DNA from: an uncultured Hungatella sp.
Lineage (GTDB): Bacteria > Bacillota > Clostridia > Lachnospirales > Lachnospiraceae
Direction: 5' to 3'
Length of the DNA: 26,660 nucleotides
Assembly: GCA_910577935.1 (NCBI GenBank)
Contig: CAJTOT010000005.1
Location: 89,123 to 115,782 of the forward strand
Position numbers and translations under genes: made by a program. The notes under the pieces are model-generated. The model was not told the DNA's origin and ran no database searches. It was given only the letters and a program-made list of their open reading frames with translations. Below are positions 1 to 7,196 of the stretch, one piece after another. Positions within the stretch are counted from its first letter, which is position 1. Each line of letters begins with the position of its first letter.

Positions 1-134
1 GAAAAAGGCGAAGCCTTTAGAGCGTGCCCGCCGGGGCAGCGAGAAGAGAAAGCTTGCCCGCTCAGTGGGAGGGCGATAGGTACACAGGTATGGGGCGAAA
101 GCCCCCAAGCGAAAAAGGCGAAGCCTATAGAGCA
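1..134. repeat. Intergenic hairpin repeats upstream of pheT
   Basis: A unit of about 23 bases beginning GAAAAAGGCGAAGCCT occurs twice, at 1-23 and 112-134, with one mismatch. The core AAAGGC-GAA-GCCTTT of the first copy is a perfect small hairpin, and the second copy keeps AGGC-GAA-GCCT. Between them, near 92-106, GGGGC-GAAA-GCCCC forms another hairpin with a GNRA tetraloop. Frame 1 is open from base 1 to about 188, but its translation is low-complexity and resembles no pheS C-terminus, so I treat the stretch as non-coding. It may be a dispersed intergenic repeat family; that is inference from two copies. Confidence 0.5.
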
Positions 135-163
135 TAAACCAACTATAAAAGGAGATTCCAATC

Positions 164-2584
164 ATGAATACGGCACTATCATGGATTAAAGCATACGTTC
201 CGGACTTAGACGTGACTCCGCAGGAGTACACGGATGCCATGACACTATCCGGGACCAAGGTGGAGGGTTACCAATGCCTTGACAAGAATCTTGAAAAAAT
301 CGTAGTAGGGCAGATCGACAAGATCGAACGTCATCCGGACGCGGACAAGCTGATCATCTGTCAGGTAAATATCGGCTCCCAGTCCATCCAGATCGTCACG
401 GGAGCTCCCAATGTAAAAGAAGGAGACAAAGTCCCCGTGGTCCTGGACGGCGGCAAGGTGGCGGGGGGCCATGACGGCGGACCTCTCCCCGAGGAGGGCA
501 TCAAGATCAAAAAAGGCAGGCTGAGAGGCGTGGAGTCCAACGGCATGATGTGTTCCATCGAGGAGCTGGGCTCCTCCAGAGACATGTACCCGTCAGCCCC
601 GGAAAGCGGAATCTATATTCTCCCTGCAGACACTCCTGTGGGGGCGGATGCCATAGAGGTTCTGGGACTTCACGACACGGTGTTCGAGTATGAGATCACC
701 TCCAACCGTGTGGACTGCTACAGCGTAGTGGGTATTGCCAGGGAGGCGGCGGCTACCTTCAGAAAACCCTTTTACCCGCCGGTGGTGACTCCTACAGGCA
801 ACGGCGAGGATATCCGGGACTATCTGAAAGTCTCCGTGGAGGACACCCGGCTGTGCCCCCGGTACTGCGCCCGCATGGTGAAGAATATTAAGCTGGCGCC
901 GTCTCCGGAGTGGATGCAGAGGCGCCTGGCGGCCAGCGGAATCCGCCCTATCAACAACCTGGTGGACATCACCAACTATGTGATGGAAGAGTACGGCCAG
1001 CCCATGCACGCCTTTGACTACGACCAGCTGGCAGGACATGAGATCATCGTAAAACGGGCAAAGGACGGGGACGTGTTCCAGACGCTGGACGGCCAGGAGA
1101 GGAAGCTGGACCACGATGTGCTCATGATCAACGACGGGGAGAAGGAAGTGGGAATCGCCGGAATCATGGGGGGCGAGAACTCAAAGATCACCGACGATGT
1201 GAAGACCATGGTATTTGAGGCCGCCTGTTTCGACGGGGTCAACATCCGCCTGTCGGCCAAGAAGATCGGCCTGAGAACCGACGCGTCAGGGAAGTTCGAG
1301 AAGGGCCTGGACCCCAACAACGCCCAGGCAGCCATCGACCGCGCCTGCCAGCTGGTGGAGGAACTGGGGGCCGGGGAAGTGGTTGGCGGAATCATCGACA
1401 TTTACCCGGAAAAACGCGGGGAGAGGAGAATCCCCTTTGACCCGGACAAGGTCAACAGCCTTCTTGGCACCCACATCACCAGGGAAGACATGGCAGAGTA
1501 CTTCGGCAGACTGGAACTGAAAGTGGACGAGCAGACAGGGGAGGTCATCGCGCCCACTTTTCGCCAGGACTTAGAGCGCCCCGCCGACATCGCCGAGGAG
1601 GTGGCCCGCTTCTTCGGATACGACAACATTCCCACCACCCTGCCGTCAGGAGAAGCGACCACCGGAGGGCTGCCCTACAAGATGAGGGTGGAGGAGACGG
1701 CCAGGAACATCGCGGAGTTCTGCGGCTTCAGCGAGAGCATGACCTACTCCTTCGAGAGCCCCAGAGTATTTGACAGGCTCCGGATTCCGGAGGACTGCGG
1801 GCTGCGCCGGGCCGTTGAGATATCCAATCCCCTGGGGGAGGATTTCAGCATCATGAGGACCACGCCTCTCCACGGCATGCTGAATTCCCTGTCCACCAAC
1901 TATAACAGAAGAAATAAAAATGTCCGCCTCTATGAGCTGGCCAATGTCTATCTGCCTGACGCCCTGCCTCTCACACAGCTGCCTGACGAGAGAATGCAGT
2001 TTGTGCTGGGGGCTTACGGGGAAGTGGATTTCTTTGACATGAAAGGCGTCATCGAAGAGTTTTTCGACAAGACAGGCATGGCAAAGAAGCCTCACTATGA
2101 CCCCCGGTCCGGCAAACCGTGGCTTCATCCCGGCCGCCAGGCAGACGTGGTCTATGAGGGAACGGTCATCGGCTATCTGGGGGAGGTCCACCCGGATGTG
2201 GCGGACAGCTATAAGATCGGGGAGAAGGCCTGCATCGCCGTCCTGGATATGCCCGCGCTGCTCCCGTTCACCACCTACGACCGGAGATACGAGGGTCTTG
2301 CCAGATATCCGGCAGTGACCAGGGACATCAGCATGGTGGTTCCCAAGACTGTCATGGTAGGGCAGATTGAGGATATGATCGTCCAGAGAGGCGGAAAGAT
2401 TCTGGAGAGCTGCCAGCTGTTTGACATCTACGAGGGAGCCCAGATTCTGGCCGGACACAAATCCGTCGCCTACTCCATCACCTTCCGCGCCAAAGACAGA
2501 ACCCTGGAGGACAAGGAAGTAAACGCGGTGATGGAGAAGCTTCTCCACGGCCTAAAGGGGATGGGCATCGAGCTGAGAGCCTGA
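164..2584 (+). CDS. pheT: Phenylalanyl-tRNA synthetase beta subunit
   Basis: Beta chain of the cytoplasmic alpha2-beta2 enzyme that charges tRNA-Phe. At 806 residues it has the usual length of the long bacterial form. In order one sees an N-terminal EMAP/OB-type tRNA-binding domain (about 40-150, with VGQIDKIERHPDADKL), the B3/B4 editing region (NNLVDITNYVMEEYGQPMHA), the B5 domain, the catalytic-like core and a C-terminal FDX-ACB anticodon domain (YPAVTRDISMVVP onward). The ATG at 164 follows an AAAGGAGA ribosome binding site. The alpha-subunit gene pheS is expected just upstream but lies outside the window. A hairpin at 2599-2623 follows the stop. Identification is secure from sequence motifs. 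Confidence 0.97.
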   Translation: MNTALSWIKAYVPDLDVTPQEYTDAMTLSGTKVEGYQCLDKNLEKIVVGQIDKIERHPDADKLIICQVNIGSQSIQIVTGAPNVKEGDKVPVVLDGGKVAGGHDGGPLPEEGIKIKKGRLRGVESNGMMCSIEELGSSRDMYPSAPESGIYILPADTPVGADAIEVLGLHDTVFEYEITSNRVDCYSVVGIAREAAATFRKPFYPPVVTPTGNGEDIRDYLKVSVEDTRLCPRYCARMVKNIKLAPSPEWMQRRLAASGIRPINNLVDITNYVMEEYGQPMHAFDYDQLAGHEIIVKRAKDGDVFQTLDGQERKLDHDVLMINDGEKEVGIAGIMGGENSKITDDVKTMVFEAACFDGVNIRLSAKKIGLRTDASGKFEKGLDPNNAQAAIDRACQLVEELGAGEVVGGIIDIYPEKRGERRIPFDPDKVNSLLGTHITREDMAEYFGRLELKVDEQTGEVIAPTFRQDLERPADIAEEVARFFGYDNIPTTLPSGEATTGGLPYKMRVEETARNIAEFCGFSESMTYSFESPRVFDRLRIPEDCGLRRAVEISNPLGEDFSIMRTTPLHGMLNSLSTNYNRRNKNVRLYELANVYLPDALPLTQLPDERMQFVLGAYGEVDFFDMKGVIEEFFDKTGMAKKPHYDPRSGKPWLHPGRQADVVYEGTVIGYLGEVHPDVADSYKIGEKACIAVLDMPALLPFTTYDRRYEGLARYPAVTRDISMVVPKTVMVGQIEDMIVQRGGKILESCQLFDIYEGAQILAGHKSVAYSITFRAKDRTLEDKEVNAVMEKLLHGLKGMGIELRA

Positions 2585-2598
2585 CCTGGCCTGAGGAG

Positions 2599-2623
2599 AG
2601 CTTTTCCGGGAGCCGGAAGAGTT
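2599..2623 (+). terminator. Hairpin after pheT, no clear T-run
   Basis: CTTTTCCGG at 2601-2609 pairs with CCGGAAGAG at 2613-2621 across a three-base loop, with one G-T pair. Only a short TT follows, so it could be a weak terminator, a 3' stabilising hairpin or a processing site for the pheT message. Confidence 0.3.
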
Positions 2624-2646
2624 ATGGCAGATATGGAATAAAATAT

Positions 2647-2701
2647 AAAAAAATGGCTATCCTTTCTAATGTTTACTGATTGTGAAGGAGGCCATTTTTT
2701 T
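2647..2701 (+). promoter_or_regulatory. Hairpin that pairs with the eno ribosome binding site
   Basis: AAAAAAATGGC at 2647-2657 is the exact reverse complement of GCCATTTTTTT at 2691-2701. Inside this, TCCTTT at 2660-2665 pairs with GAAGGA at 2684-2689, which is the core of the eno ribosome binding site. The 3' arm ends in seven T residues directly against the eno start codon at 2702. The element therefore looks like an intrinsic terminator for pheT read-through and, at the same time, a structure that would hide the eno ribosome binding site. Which role dominates cannot be told from sequence. Confidence 0.55.
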
Positions 2702-3967
2702 ATGTGTGAGAAATATGAGATCGTACAGGTCAGGGGAAGAGAGATCCTGGATTCCAGGGGCAATCCAACGGTGGAGGCGGAGGTGCATCTGGAAGGCGGA
2801 GCGGTGGGACGGGCCGCGGTGCCGTCGGGGGCGTCCACGGGAAAGTTCGAGGCAGTGGAACTGAGAGACGGGGAAGCCAGATATCACGGAAAAGGTGTCC
2901 GCAAGGCGGTGGAACACGTGAACACCGTTCTGGCGGAGGCGGTGATGTTTGAAAATGTCCTGAACCAGAGGAAGATCGACCGGCTTTTGCGGGAGGCCGA
3001 CGGGACGGAGAACAAGTCCAGGCTGGGCGCCAACGCGATACTGGCTGTGTCCATGGCGGCGGCGAGAGCCGGGGCGGACAGCCTGGGGATTCCTCTGTAC
3101 CGGTATCTGGGGGGAATCTCCGGGAACGTGATGCCTGTTCCCATGATGAACATTTTAAACGGAGGCGTCCACGCGGATAACACGGTGGATCTCCAGGAGT
3201 TTATGATCATGCCCGTGGGGGCGGACAATTTCTCCGAAGGGCTCCGCATGTGCGCGGAAATCTACCAGACCCTTAAGGGGCTGCTGAAAACCAACGGGTA
3301 CGCCACGGCAGTGGGCGACGAGGGCGGTTTTGCCCCCAACCTTAAGAATACGGAGGAGGTGCTGTCCTACCTGGTGGACGCCATCAGCCTCAGCGGATTC
3401 CAGCCGGGAAGCCAGGTGGGAATCGCCATCGACGCCGCTTCCAGCGAGCTGTACGACGAGGCCACAGGGATGTACGTGTTCCCCGGAGAGAGCCAGATGA
3501 CAGGAATCCGGGTGGAGAGAGACGCCGGGGAGATGGTGGAGTATTACCGGAGGCTGTCGGAAGGGTTCCCGATTATTTCTATTGAGGATGGCCTCTGGGA
3601 GGAGGACTGGGAAGGGTGGCAGCTTCTGACAAAAACCCTGGGGCACAAGGTCCAGCTGGTGGGGGACGATCTCTTTGTCACCAACACAAAGCGCCTGAAA
3701 AAGGGAATTGAGCTGGGGGCCGCCAACGCGATTCTGGTGAAGGTGAACCAGATCGGAACTCTGACAGAGAGCCTGGAGGCCATCGAGACGGCGAAAAAGG
3801 CCGGATATAAAACCGTCATCTCCCACCGCTCGGGAGAGACCGAGGACGCCATCATCGCTGACATCGCGGTGGCGGTCAACGGCGGGCAGATCAAGACGGG
3901 AGCCCCCTGCCGCAGCGACCGGGTGGCAAAATATAACCAGCTCCTGCGGATCGAGGAGGAACTTTAA
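2702..3967 (+). CDS. eno: Enolase
   Basis: Glycolytic enzyme converting 2-phosphoglycerate to phosphoenolpyruvate; cytoplasmic. I take the ATG at 2702 (421 residues), because GAAGGAGG lies ten bases upstream and the protein then begins MCEKYEIVQVRGREILDSRG, the normal enolase start. An in-frame ATG at 2669 would add 11 unrelated residues and has no ribosome binding site. Visible motifs are PSGASTG at 41-47, GDEGGF with E207, catalytic Lys347 in LVKVNQIGT, SHRSGETED, and Lys398 in GQIKTGAPCRSDR. It follows pheT with a 117-bp gap. The hairpin at 2647-2701 overlaps its translation start. Only a weak promoter candidate (TTATGG at 2622, TATAAA at 2644) is visible. Confidence 0.97.
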   Translation: MCEKYEIVQVRGREILDSRGNPTVEAEVHLEGGAVGRAAVPSGASTGKFEAVELRDGEARYHGKGVRKAVEHVNTVLAEAVMFENVLNQRKIDRLLREADGTENKSRLGANAILAVSMAAARAGADSLGIPLYRYLGGISGNVMPVPMMNILNGGVHADNTVDLQEFMIMPVGADNFSEGLRMCAEIYQTLKGLLKTNGYATAVGDEGGFAPNLKNTEEVLSYLVDAISLSGFQPGSQVGIAIDAASSELYDEATGMYVFPGESQMTGIRVERDAGEMVEYYRRLSEGFPIISIEDGLWEEDWEGWQLLTKTLGHKVQLVGDDLFVTNTKRLKKGIELGAANAILVKVNQIGTLTESLEAIETAKKAGYKTVISHRSGETEDAIIADIAVAVNGGQIKTGAPCRSDRVAKYNQLLRIEEEL

Positions 3968-4008
3968 CAGGAAATCCGGGCAAAACAGGGCAAAAGTCAA
4001 ACTTTCGG

Positions 4009-4037
4009 TTGTTTTTCATGGAAAAGTATGTTATGAT
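4009..4037 (+). promoter_or_regulatory. Sigma-A promoter for secG
   Basis: TTGTTT at 4009-4014 and TATGAT at 4032-4037 are separated by 17 bases, in the short eno-secG gap and 33 bases before the secG start. Confidence 0.55.
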
Positions 4038-4069
4038 TACGGTGTTTGACTATAGGAGGTGTGAAAAAT

Positions 4070-4300
4070 ATGCTGAAAACAATTTTGACCATCGTGTTCG
4101 TTGTTATATGTATAGCCCTTACCGTTATTGTGCTGCTTCAGGAGGGCAAGTCTTCCGGTCTCGGTTCCATCAGCGGCATGGCAGACAGCTACTGGGGTAA
4201 GAACAAGGCCCGTTCCATGGAAGGCAACCTGGAAAAGTTCACGAAGTTCGCAGCCGCGGCCGTGTTGCTGCTGGCGCTGGTTTTAAACGTAATCTGGTAA
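4070..4300 (+). CDS. secG: Preprotein translocase subunit SecG
   Basis: Small accessory subunit of the SecYEG membrane channel. The 76-residue protein has two hydrophobic segments (about 4-23 and 56-75) joined by a loop containing LLQEGKSSGLGSISGMADSY, which is the SecG signature. I choose the ATG at 4070, since AGGAGGT at 4054-4060 sits nine bases upstream; an in-frame TTG at 4046 would put the ribosome binding site inside the gene. secG immediately before rnr and smpB is the common order in Gram-positive bacteria. A terminator at 4313-4338 follows. Confidence 0.95.
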   Translation: MLKTILTIVFVVICIALTVIVLLQEGKSSGLGSISGMADSYWGKNKARSMEGNLEKFTKFAAAAVLLLALVLNVIW

Positions 4301-4312
4301 AGGAACGACACG

Positions 4313-4338
4313 ACACTCTTGGCGACAAGAGTGTTTTT
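4313..4338 (+). terminator. Intrinsic terminator between secG and rnr
   Basis: ACACTCTTG (4313-4321) pairs perfectly with CAAGAGTGT (4326-4334) over a GCGA tetraloop and runs into five T residues. Some read-through into rnr is likely, since no separate promoter for rnr is obvious in the short gap. Confidence 0.85.
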
Positions 4339-4361
4339 CGTATCATAGAAAAGAGGAGATC

Positions 4362-6506
4362 ATGACAGAAGAATTATTAAAACAGAGAAAAGCCATGTTG
4401 GAAGAACTGATTCATGACAAGGCTTACACTCCCATGAAGCTGAAGGAACTGGCTGTTCTGCTGGATGTCCCCAAGTCCCAGAGGGAGGGGCTGAAGGAAA
4501 TCCTGGATCTTCTCCTGGCGGAGGGGAAGGTCAGCGTGTCCAAGAAAGGCAAGTACGGCCTTCCGCAGGAGTTTGCCCGGGCAGGCATTTTTTCGGGCCA
4601 CCCAAGGGGCTTCGGCTTTGTCACCGTGGAGGGGCTTGAGCGGGACATCTTTATCCCGGCGGAGAAGACTGGCGGGGCCATGGATGGGGACAGAGTGCAG
4701 CTGGTGGCGGAGGAGGCCCAGGCAAAGGGCAGGAGGCAGGAGGGCGCCGTGGTGAGAATTCTGGAGCGGGCCAACGAGAATGTCATCGGATACTACCAGA
4801 AGAACAAGAGCTTTGGCTTTGTGCTGCCGGACAACCAGAAGCTGACCCAGGATATCTTTGTCCCCCAGGGAAAGGACATGGGGGCTGTCACCGGTCACAA
4901 GGTGGTGGTGAAGATCACAGATTTCGGAGGCCCCAGGAAGAAGCCGGAGGGGGTGGTCACCGAGATCATCGGCCATGTCAACGACCCGGGCACAGATATC
5001 CTCTCCATCATCAAGGCGTACGGCCTGCCGGAGGAATTTCCTCCTGAGGTGATAAGGCAGGCTTCCCTGATGCCGGAGCAGGTGGACGAGAGAGAGATGG
5101 CGGGAAGGCTGGATTTGCGCCATCTGCCCACCGTGACCATCGACGGGGAGGATGCCAAGGACCTGGACGACGCCATCACCGTCTCCAGGGAAAATGAAGA
5201 CCATTACACCCTGGGAGTCCATATCGCCGACGTAACCCACTATGTCCGGGAGGGAACCCCTCTGGACGAGGAGGCGCTTAAGAGGGGAACCAGCGTGTAC
5301 CTGGTAGACCGGGTGATTCCCATGCTGCCCCACAGGCTGTCCAACGGCATCTGCTCTCTAAATGCCGGGACGGACCGCCTGGCCCTCAGCTGTGTCATGG
5401 AGATCGACGGCAGGGGGACGGTGCTGGGACACCGGATCGCGGAGACGGTTATCCGGGTGGACCGGCGCATGACCTACACGGCTGTCAACGCCATCATCAC
5501 GGACAGGGACGAGGAGACCATGAGAGAGTATGAGGAATTTGTCCCTATGTTCGACCTGATGAAGGAGCTGTCGGATATTCTCAGGGCGAGAAGAAGGCAG
5601 CGGGGGTCCATCGATTTCGATTTTCCGGAGAGCAGGATCGTGCTGGACGACAGAGGAAAACCGGTGGAGATAAAGCCCTATGAGCGAAACGCGGCCACGA
5701 AGATTATCGAGGATTTTATGCTCATGGCCAACGAGACCATCGCCGAGAATTATTTCTGGCAGGAGCTGCCCTTCGTCTACCGGACCCATGAGTACCCGGA
5801 TCCGGAAAAAATGAAAAGGCTCGCCACCTTCATCAACAATTTCGGATATACCATCCGGACCCAGAACGGGGAGGTTCACCCCAAGGAGATCCAGAAGCTT
5901 CTGGACAAGATCGAGGGGACGCCGGAGGAGGCTCTCATCAGCCGCCTGACCCTGCGCTCCATGCGTCAGGCCAAGTATGGGACCGTCTGCGCCGGCCACT
6001 ACGGCCTGGCCGCCAACTACTATACACATTTTACATCGCCTATCCGCCGGTATCCGGATCTGCAGATACACAGGATTATCAAGGAAAACTTAAGAGGCGG
6101 CCTGGGAGAGAAGCGGATCGCCCACTACGACAGGATTCTCCCGCCGGTGGCTGTCCGGTGTTCCGCCATGGAGCGGAGAGCCGATGAGGCGGAGCGGGAG
6201 ACCGACAAGCTGAAAAAATGCGAATACATGTCCCGCCGCATAGGGCACATCTATGAGGGAGCCATCTCCGGCGTCACCGGCTGGGGACTTTACGTGGAAC
6301 TGCCCAACACGGTAGAGGGGCTTGTGCGGGTCAGCGAGCTGAAAGGCGATTATTTTATTTTTGACGAGGAACACATGGAGATGGTGGGGGAGACGACCAA
6401 CACCAGATACAAGCTGGGACAGAAGGTCCGTGTTTTGGTGGCGGGCGCCGACAAAATGACCAGAACCATCGATTTCGTGCTGTGTGAGGACCCGCCGGAA
6501 AATTAA
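4362..6506 (+). CDS. rnr: Ribonuclease R
   Basis: Processive 3'-to-5' exoribonuclease of the RNB family, able to degrade structured RNA; with SmpB and tmRNA it helps remove defective messages. At 714 residues it contains an N-terminal helix-turn-helix region (1-65), two cold-shock-like RNA-binding domains (about 70-215), the RNB catalytic core with the acidic cluster D261, D267, D269 and D270 in DGEDAKDLDDAI, the HYGLAANYYTHFTSPIRRYP motif, and a C-terminal S1 domain (about 625-710). The ATG at 4362 follows AAGAGGAGA. smpB begins 18 bp after its stop, so the two are probably co-transcribed. The usual lysine-rich tail of the enterobacterial enzyme is absent, as is normal for Gram-positive forms. 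Confidence 0.97.
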   Translation: MTEELLKQRKAMLEELIHDKAYTPMKLKELAVLLDVPKSQREGLKEILDLLLAEGKVSVSKKGKYGLPQEFARAGIFSGHPRGFGFVTVEGLERDIFIPAEKTGGAMDGDRVQLVAEEAQAKGRRQEGAVVRILERANENVIGYYQKNKSFGFVLPDNQKLTQDIFVPQGKDMGAVTGHKVVVKITDFGGPRKKPEGVVTEIIGHVNDPGTDILSIIKAYGLPEEFPPEVIRQASLMPEQVDEREMAGRLDLRHLPTVTIDGEDAKDLDDAITVSRENEDHYTLGVHIADVTHYVREGTPLDEEALKRGTSVYLVDRVIPMLPHRLSNGICSLNAGTDRLALSCVMEIDGRGTVLGHRIAETVIRVDRRMTYTAVNAIITDRDEETMREYEEFVPMFDLMKELSDILRARRRQRGSIDFDFPESRIVLDDRGKPVEIKPYERNAATKIIEDFMLMANETIAENYFWQELPFVYRTHEYPDPEKMKRLATFINNFGYTIRTQNGEVHPKEIQKLLDKIEGTPEEALISRLTLRSMRQAKYGTVCAGHYGLAANYYTHFTSPIRRYPDLQIHRIIKENLRGGLGEKRIAHYDRILPPVAVRCSAMERRADEAERETDKLKKCEYMSRRIGHIYEGAISGVTGWGLYVELPNTVEGLVRVSELKGDYFIFDEEHMEMVGETTNTRYKLGQKVRVLVAGADKMTRTIDFVLCEDPPEN

Positions 6507-6524
6507 AAAGGGGAAAATAAGATT

Positions 6525-6989
6525 ATGGGGAAAATGACTACAAAGCTCATCGCCAACAACAAGAAGGCGTATCATGACTATTTTATTGAGGATAAGTATG
6601 AGGCAGGCATCGAGCTGTTCGGCACGGAGGTAAAGTCCATCCGCATGGGAAAGTGCAGCATCAAGGAATCATTTATCCGCATCGACAAGGGGGAAGTGTA
6701 CGTCTGCGGCATGCACATCAACCCTTATGAGAAGGGAAATATTTTCAACAAAGACCCTCTGAGGACGAGGAAGCTGCTGCTCCACAGGTCGGAGATCACA
6801 AAGCTGGGCTCCAGAATCGCGGAGAAGGGGTACACCCTGGTTCCTCTCCAGGTGTATTTTAAGGGCAGCCTGGTGAAGATGGAGATCGGGCTGGCAAAAG
6901 GCAAGAAGCTGTACGACAAGAGGGACGACATCGCAAAGAAGGACCAGAAGAGAGAGATTGACAGAGAGATGAAGCAGTCGCTCCGGTGA
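6525..6989 (+). CDS. smpB: tmRNA-binding protein SmpB
   Basis: Binds the tRNA-like domain of tmRNA and carries it to stalled ribosomes for trans-translation. The 154-residue protein shows the family hallmarks: LFGTEVKSIRMGKCSIKESF, the CGMHINPYEKGN segment, RKLLLHRSEI, the GYTLVPLQVYF strand and a basic C-terminal tail starting GLAKGKKLYDKRDDIAKKD. It follows rnr by 18 bp. In many Firmicutes ssrA lies directly after smpB; here about 4.5 kb separates them, filled by an ATPase-nuclease and an RNA ligase. A terminator at 7044-7077 closes the transcription unit. Confidence 0.97.
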   Translation: MGKMTTKLIANNKKAYHDYFIEDKYEAGIELFGTEVKSIRMGKCSIKESFIRIDKGEVYVCGMHINPYEKGNIFNKDPLRTRKLLLHRSEITKLGSRIAEKGYTLVPLQVYFKGSLVKMEIGLAKGKKLYDKRDDIAKKDQKREIDREMKQSLR

Positions 6990-7043
6990 CTGTGAACAAG
7001 ACTATTATGGGCGCAAATATTACAAAAAGCTGACTAAATGGAA

Positions 7044-7077
7044 ACCGTCAGGCGATTGGCTGGCGGTATTTTTTTTT
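7044..7077 (+). terminator. Intrinsic terminator after smpB
   Basis: ACCGTCAG (7044-7051) pairs with CTGGCGGT (7060-7067), with one G-T pair, followed by A and then nine T residues. It separates smpB from the accessory operon downstream. Confidence 0.85.
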
Positions 7078-7105
7078 CAGGTGTCACTTTTCAGGGCAGA
7101 TGCTG

Positions 7106-7134
7106 TTAGCAGGAGGAGAAAACTCTGCTAATAT
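7106..7134 (+). promoter_or_regulatory. Promoter with operator-like inverted repeat
   Basis: TTAGCA (7106-7111) and TAATAT (7129-7134) are 17 bases apart and preceded by TG at the right place for an extended -10 (TGCTAATAT). A perfect inverted repeat, TTAGCAG at 7106-7112 and CTGCTAA at 7125-7131, covers both hexamers. The half-sites are centred 19 bp apart, close to two helical turns, which fits a dimeric repressor. Promoter and operator are inferred from sequence only. Confidence 0.45.
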
Positions 7135-7196
7135 TTTCATAGAGTTTCGGTTTTGGAAAGCTTTTGAATCGGTGAGGAGAATCAGGGAGGACGCGT

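Noticed and set aside
1..188. Open frame from base 1 through the pheT start
   Set aside because: The translation is repeat-derived and does not resemble the end of pheS; the hairpin repeats explain it.
3155..4000. Long minus-strand open frame opposite eno
   Set aside because: A shadow of the GC-rich enolase gene; no ribosome binding site or family resemblance.
4377..5333. Minus-strand open frame opposite rnr
   Set aside because: Shadow of the RNase R gene, with low-complexity composition and no recognisable motif.
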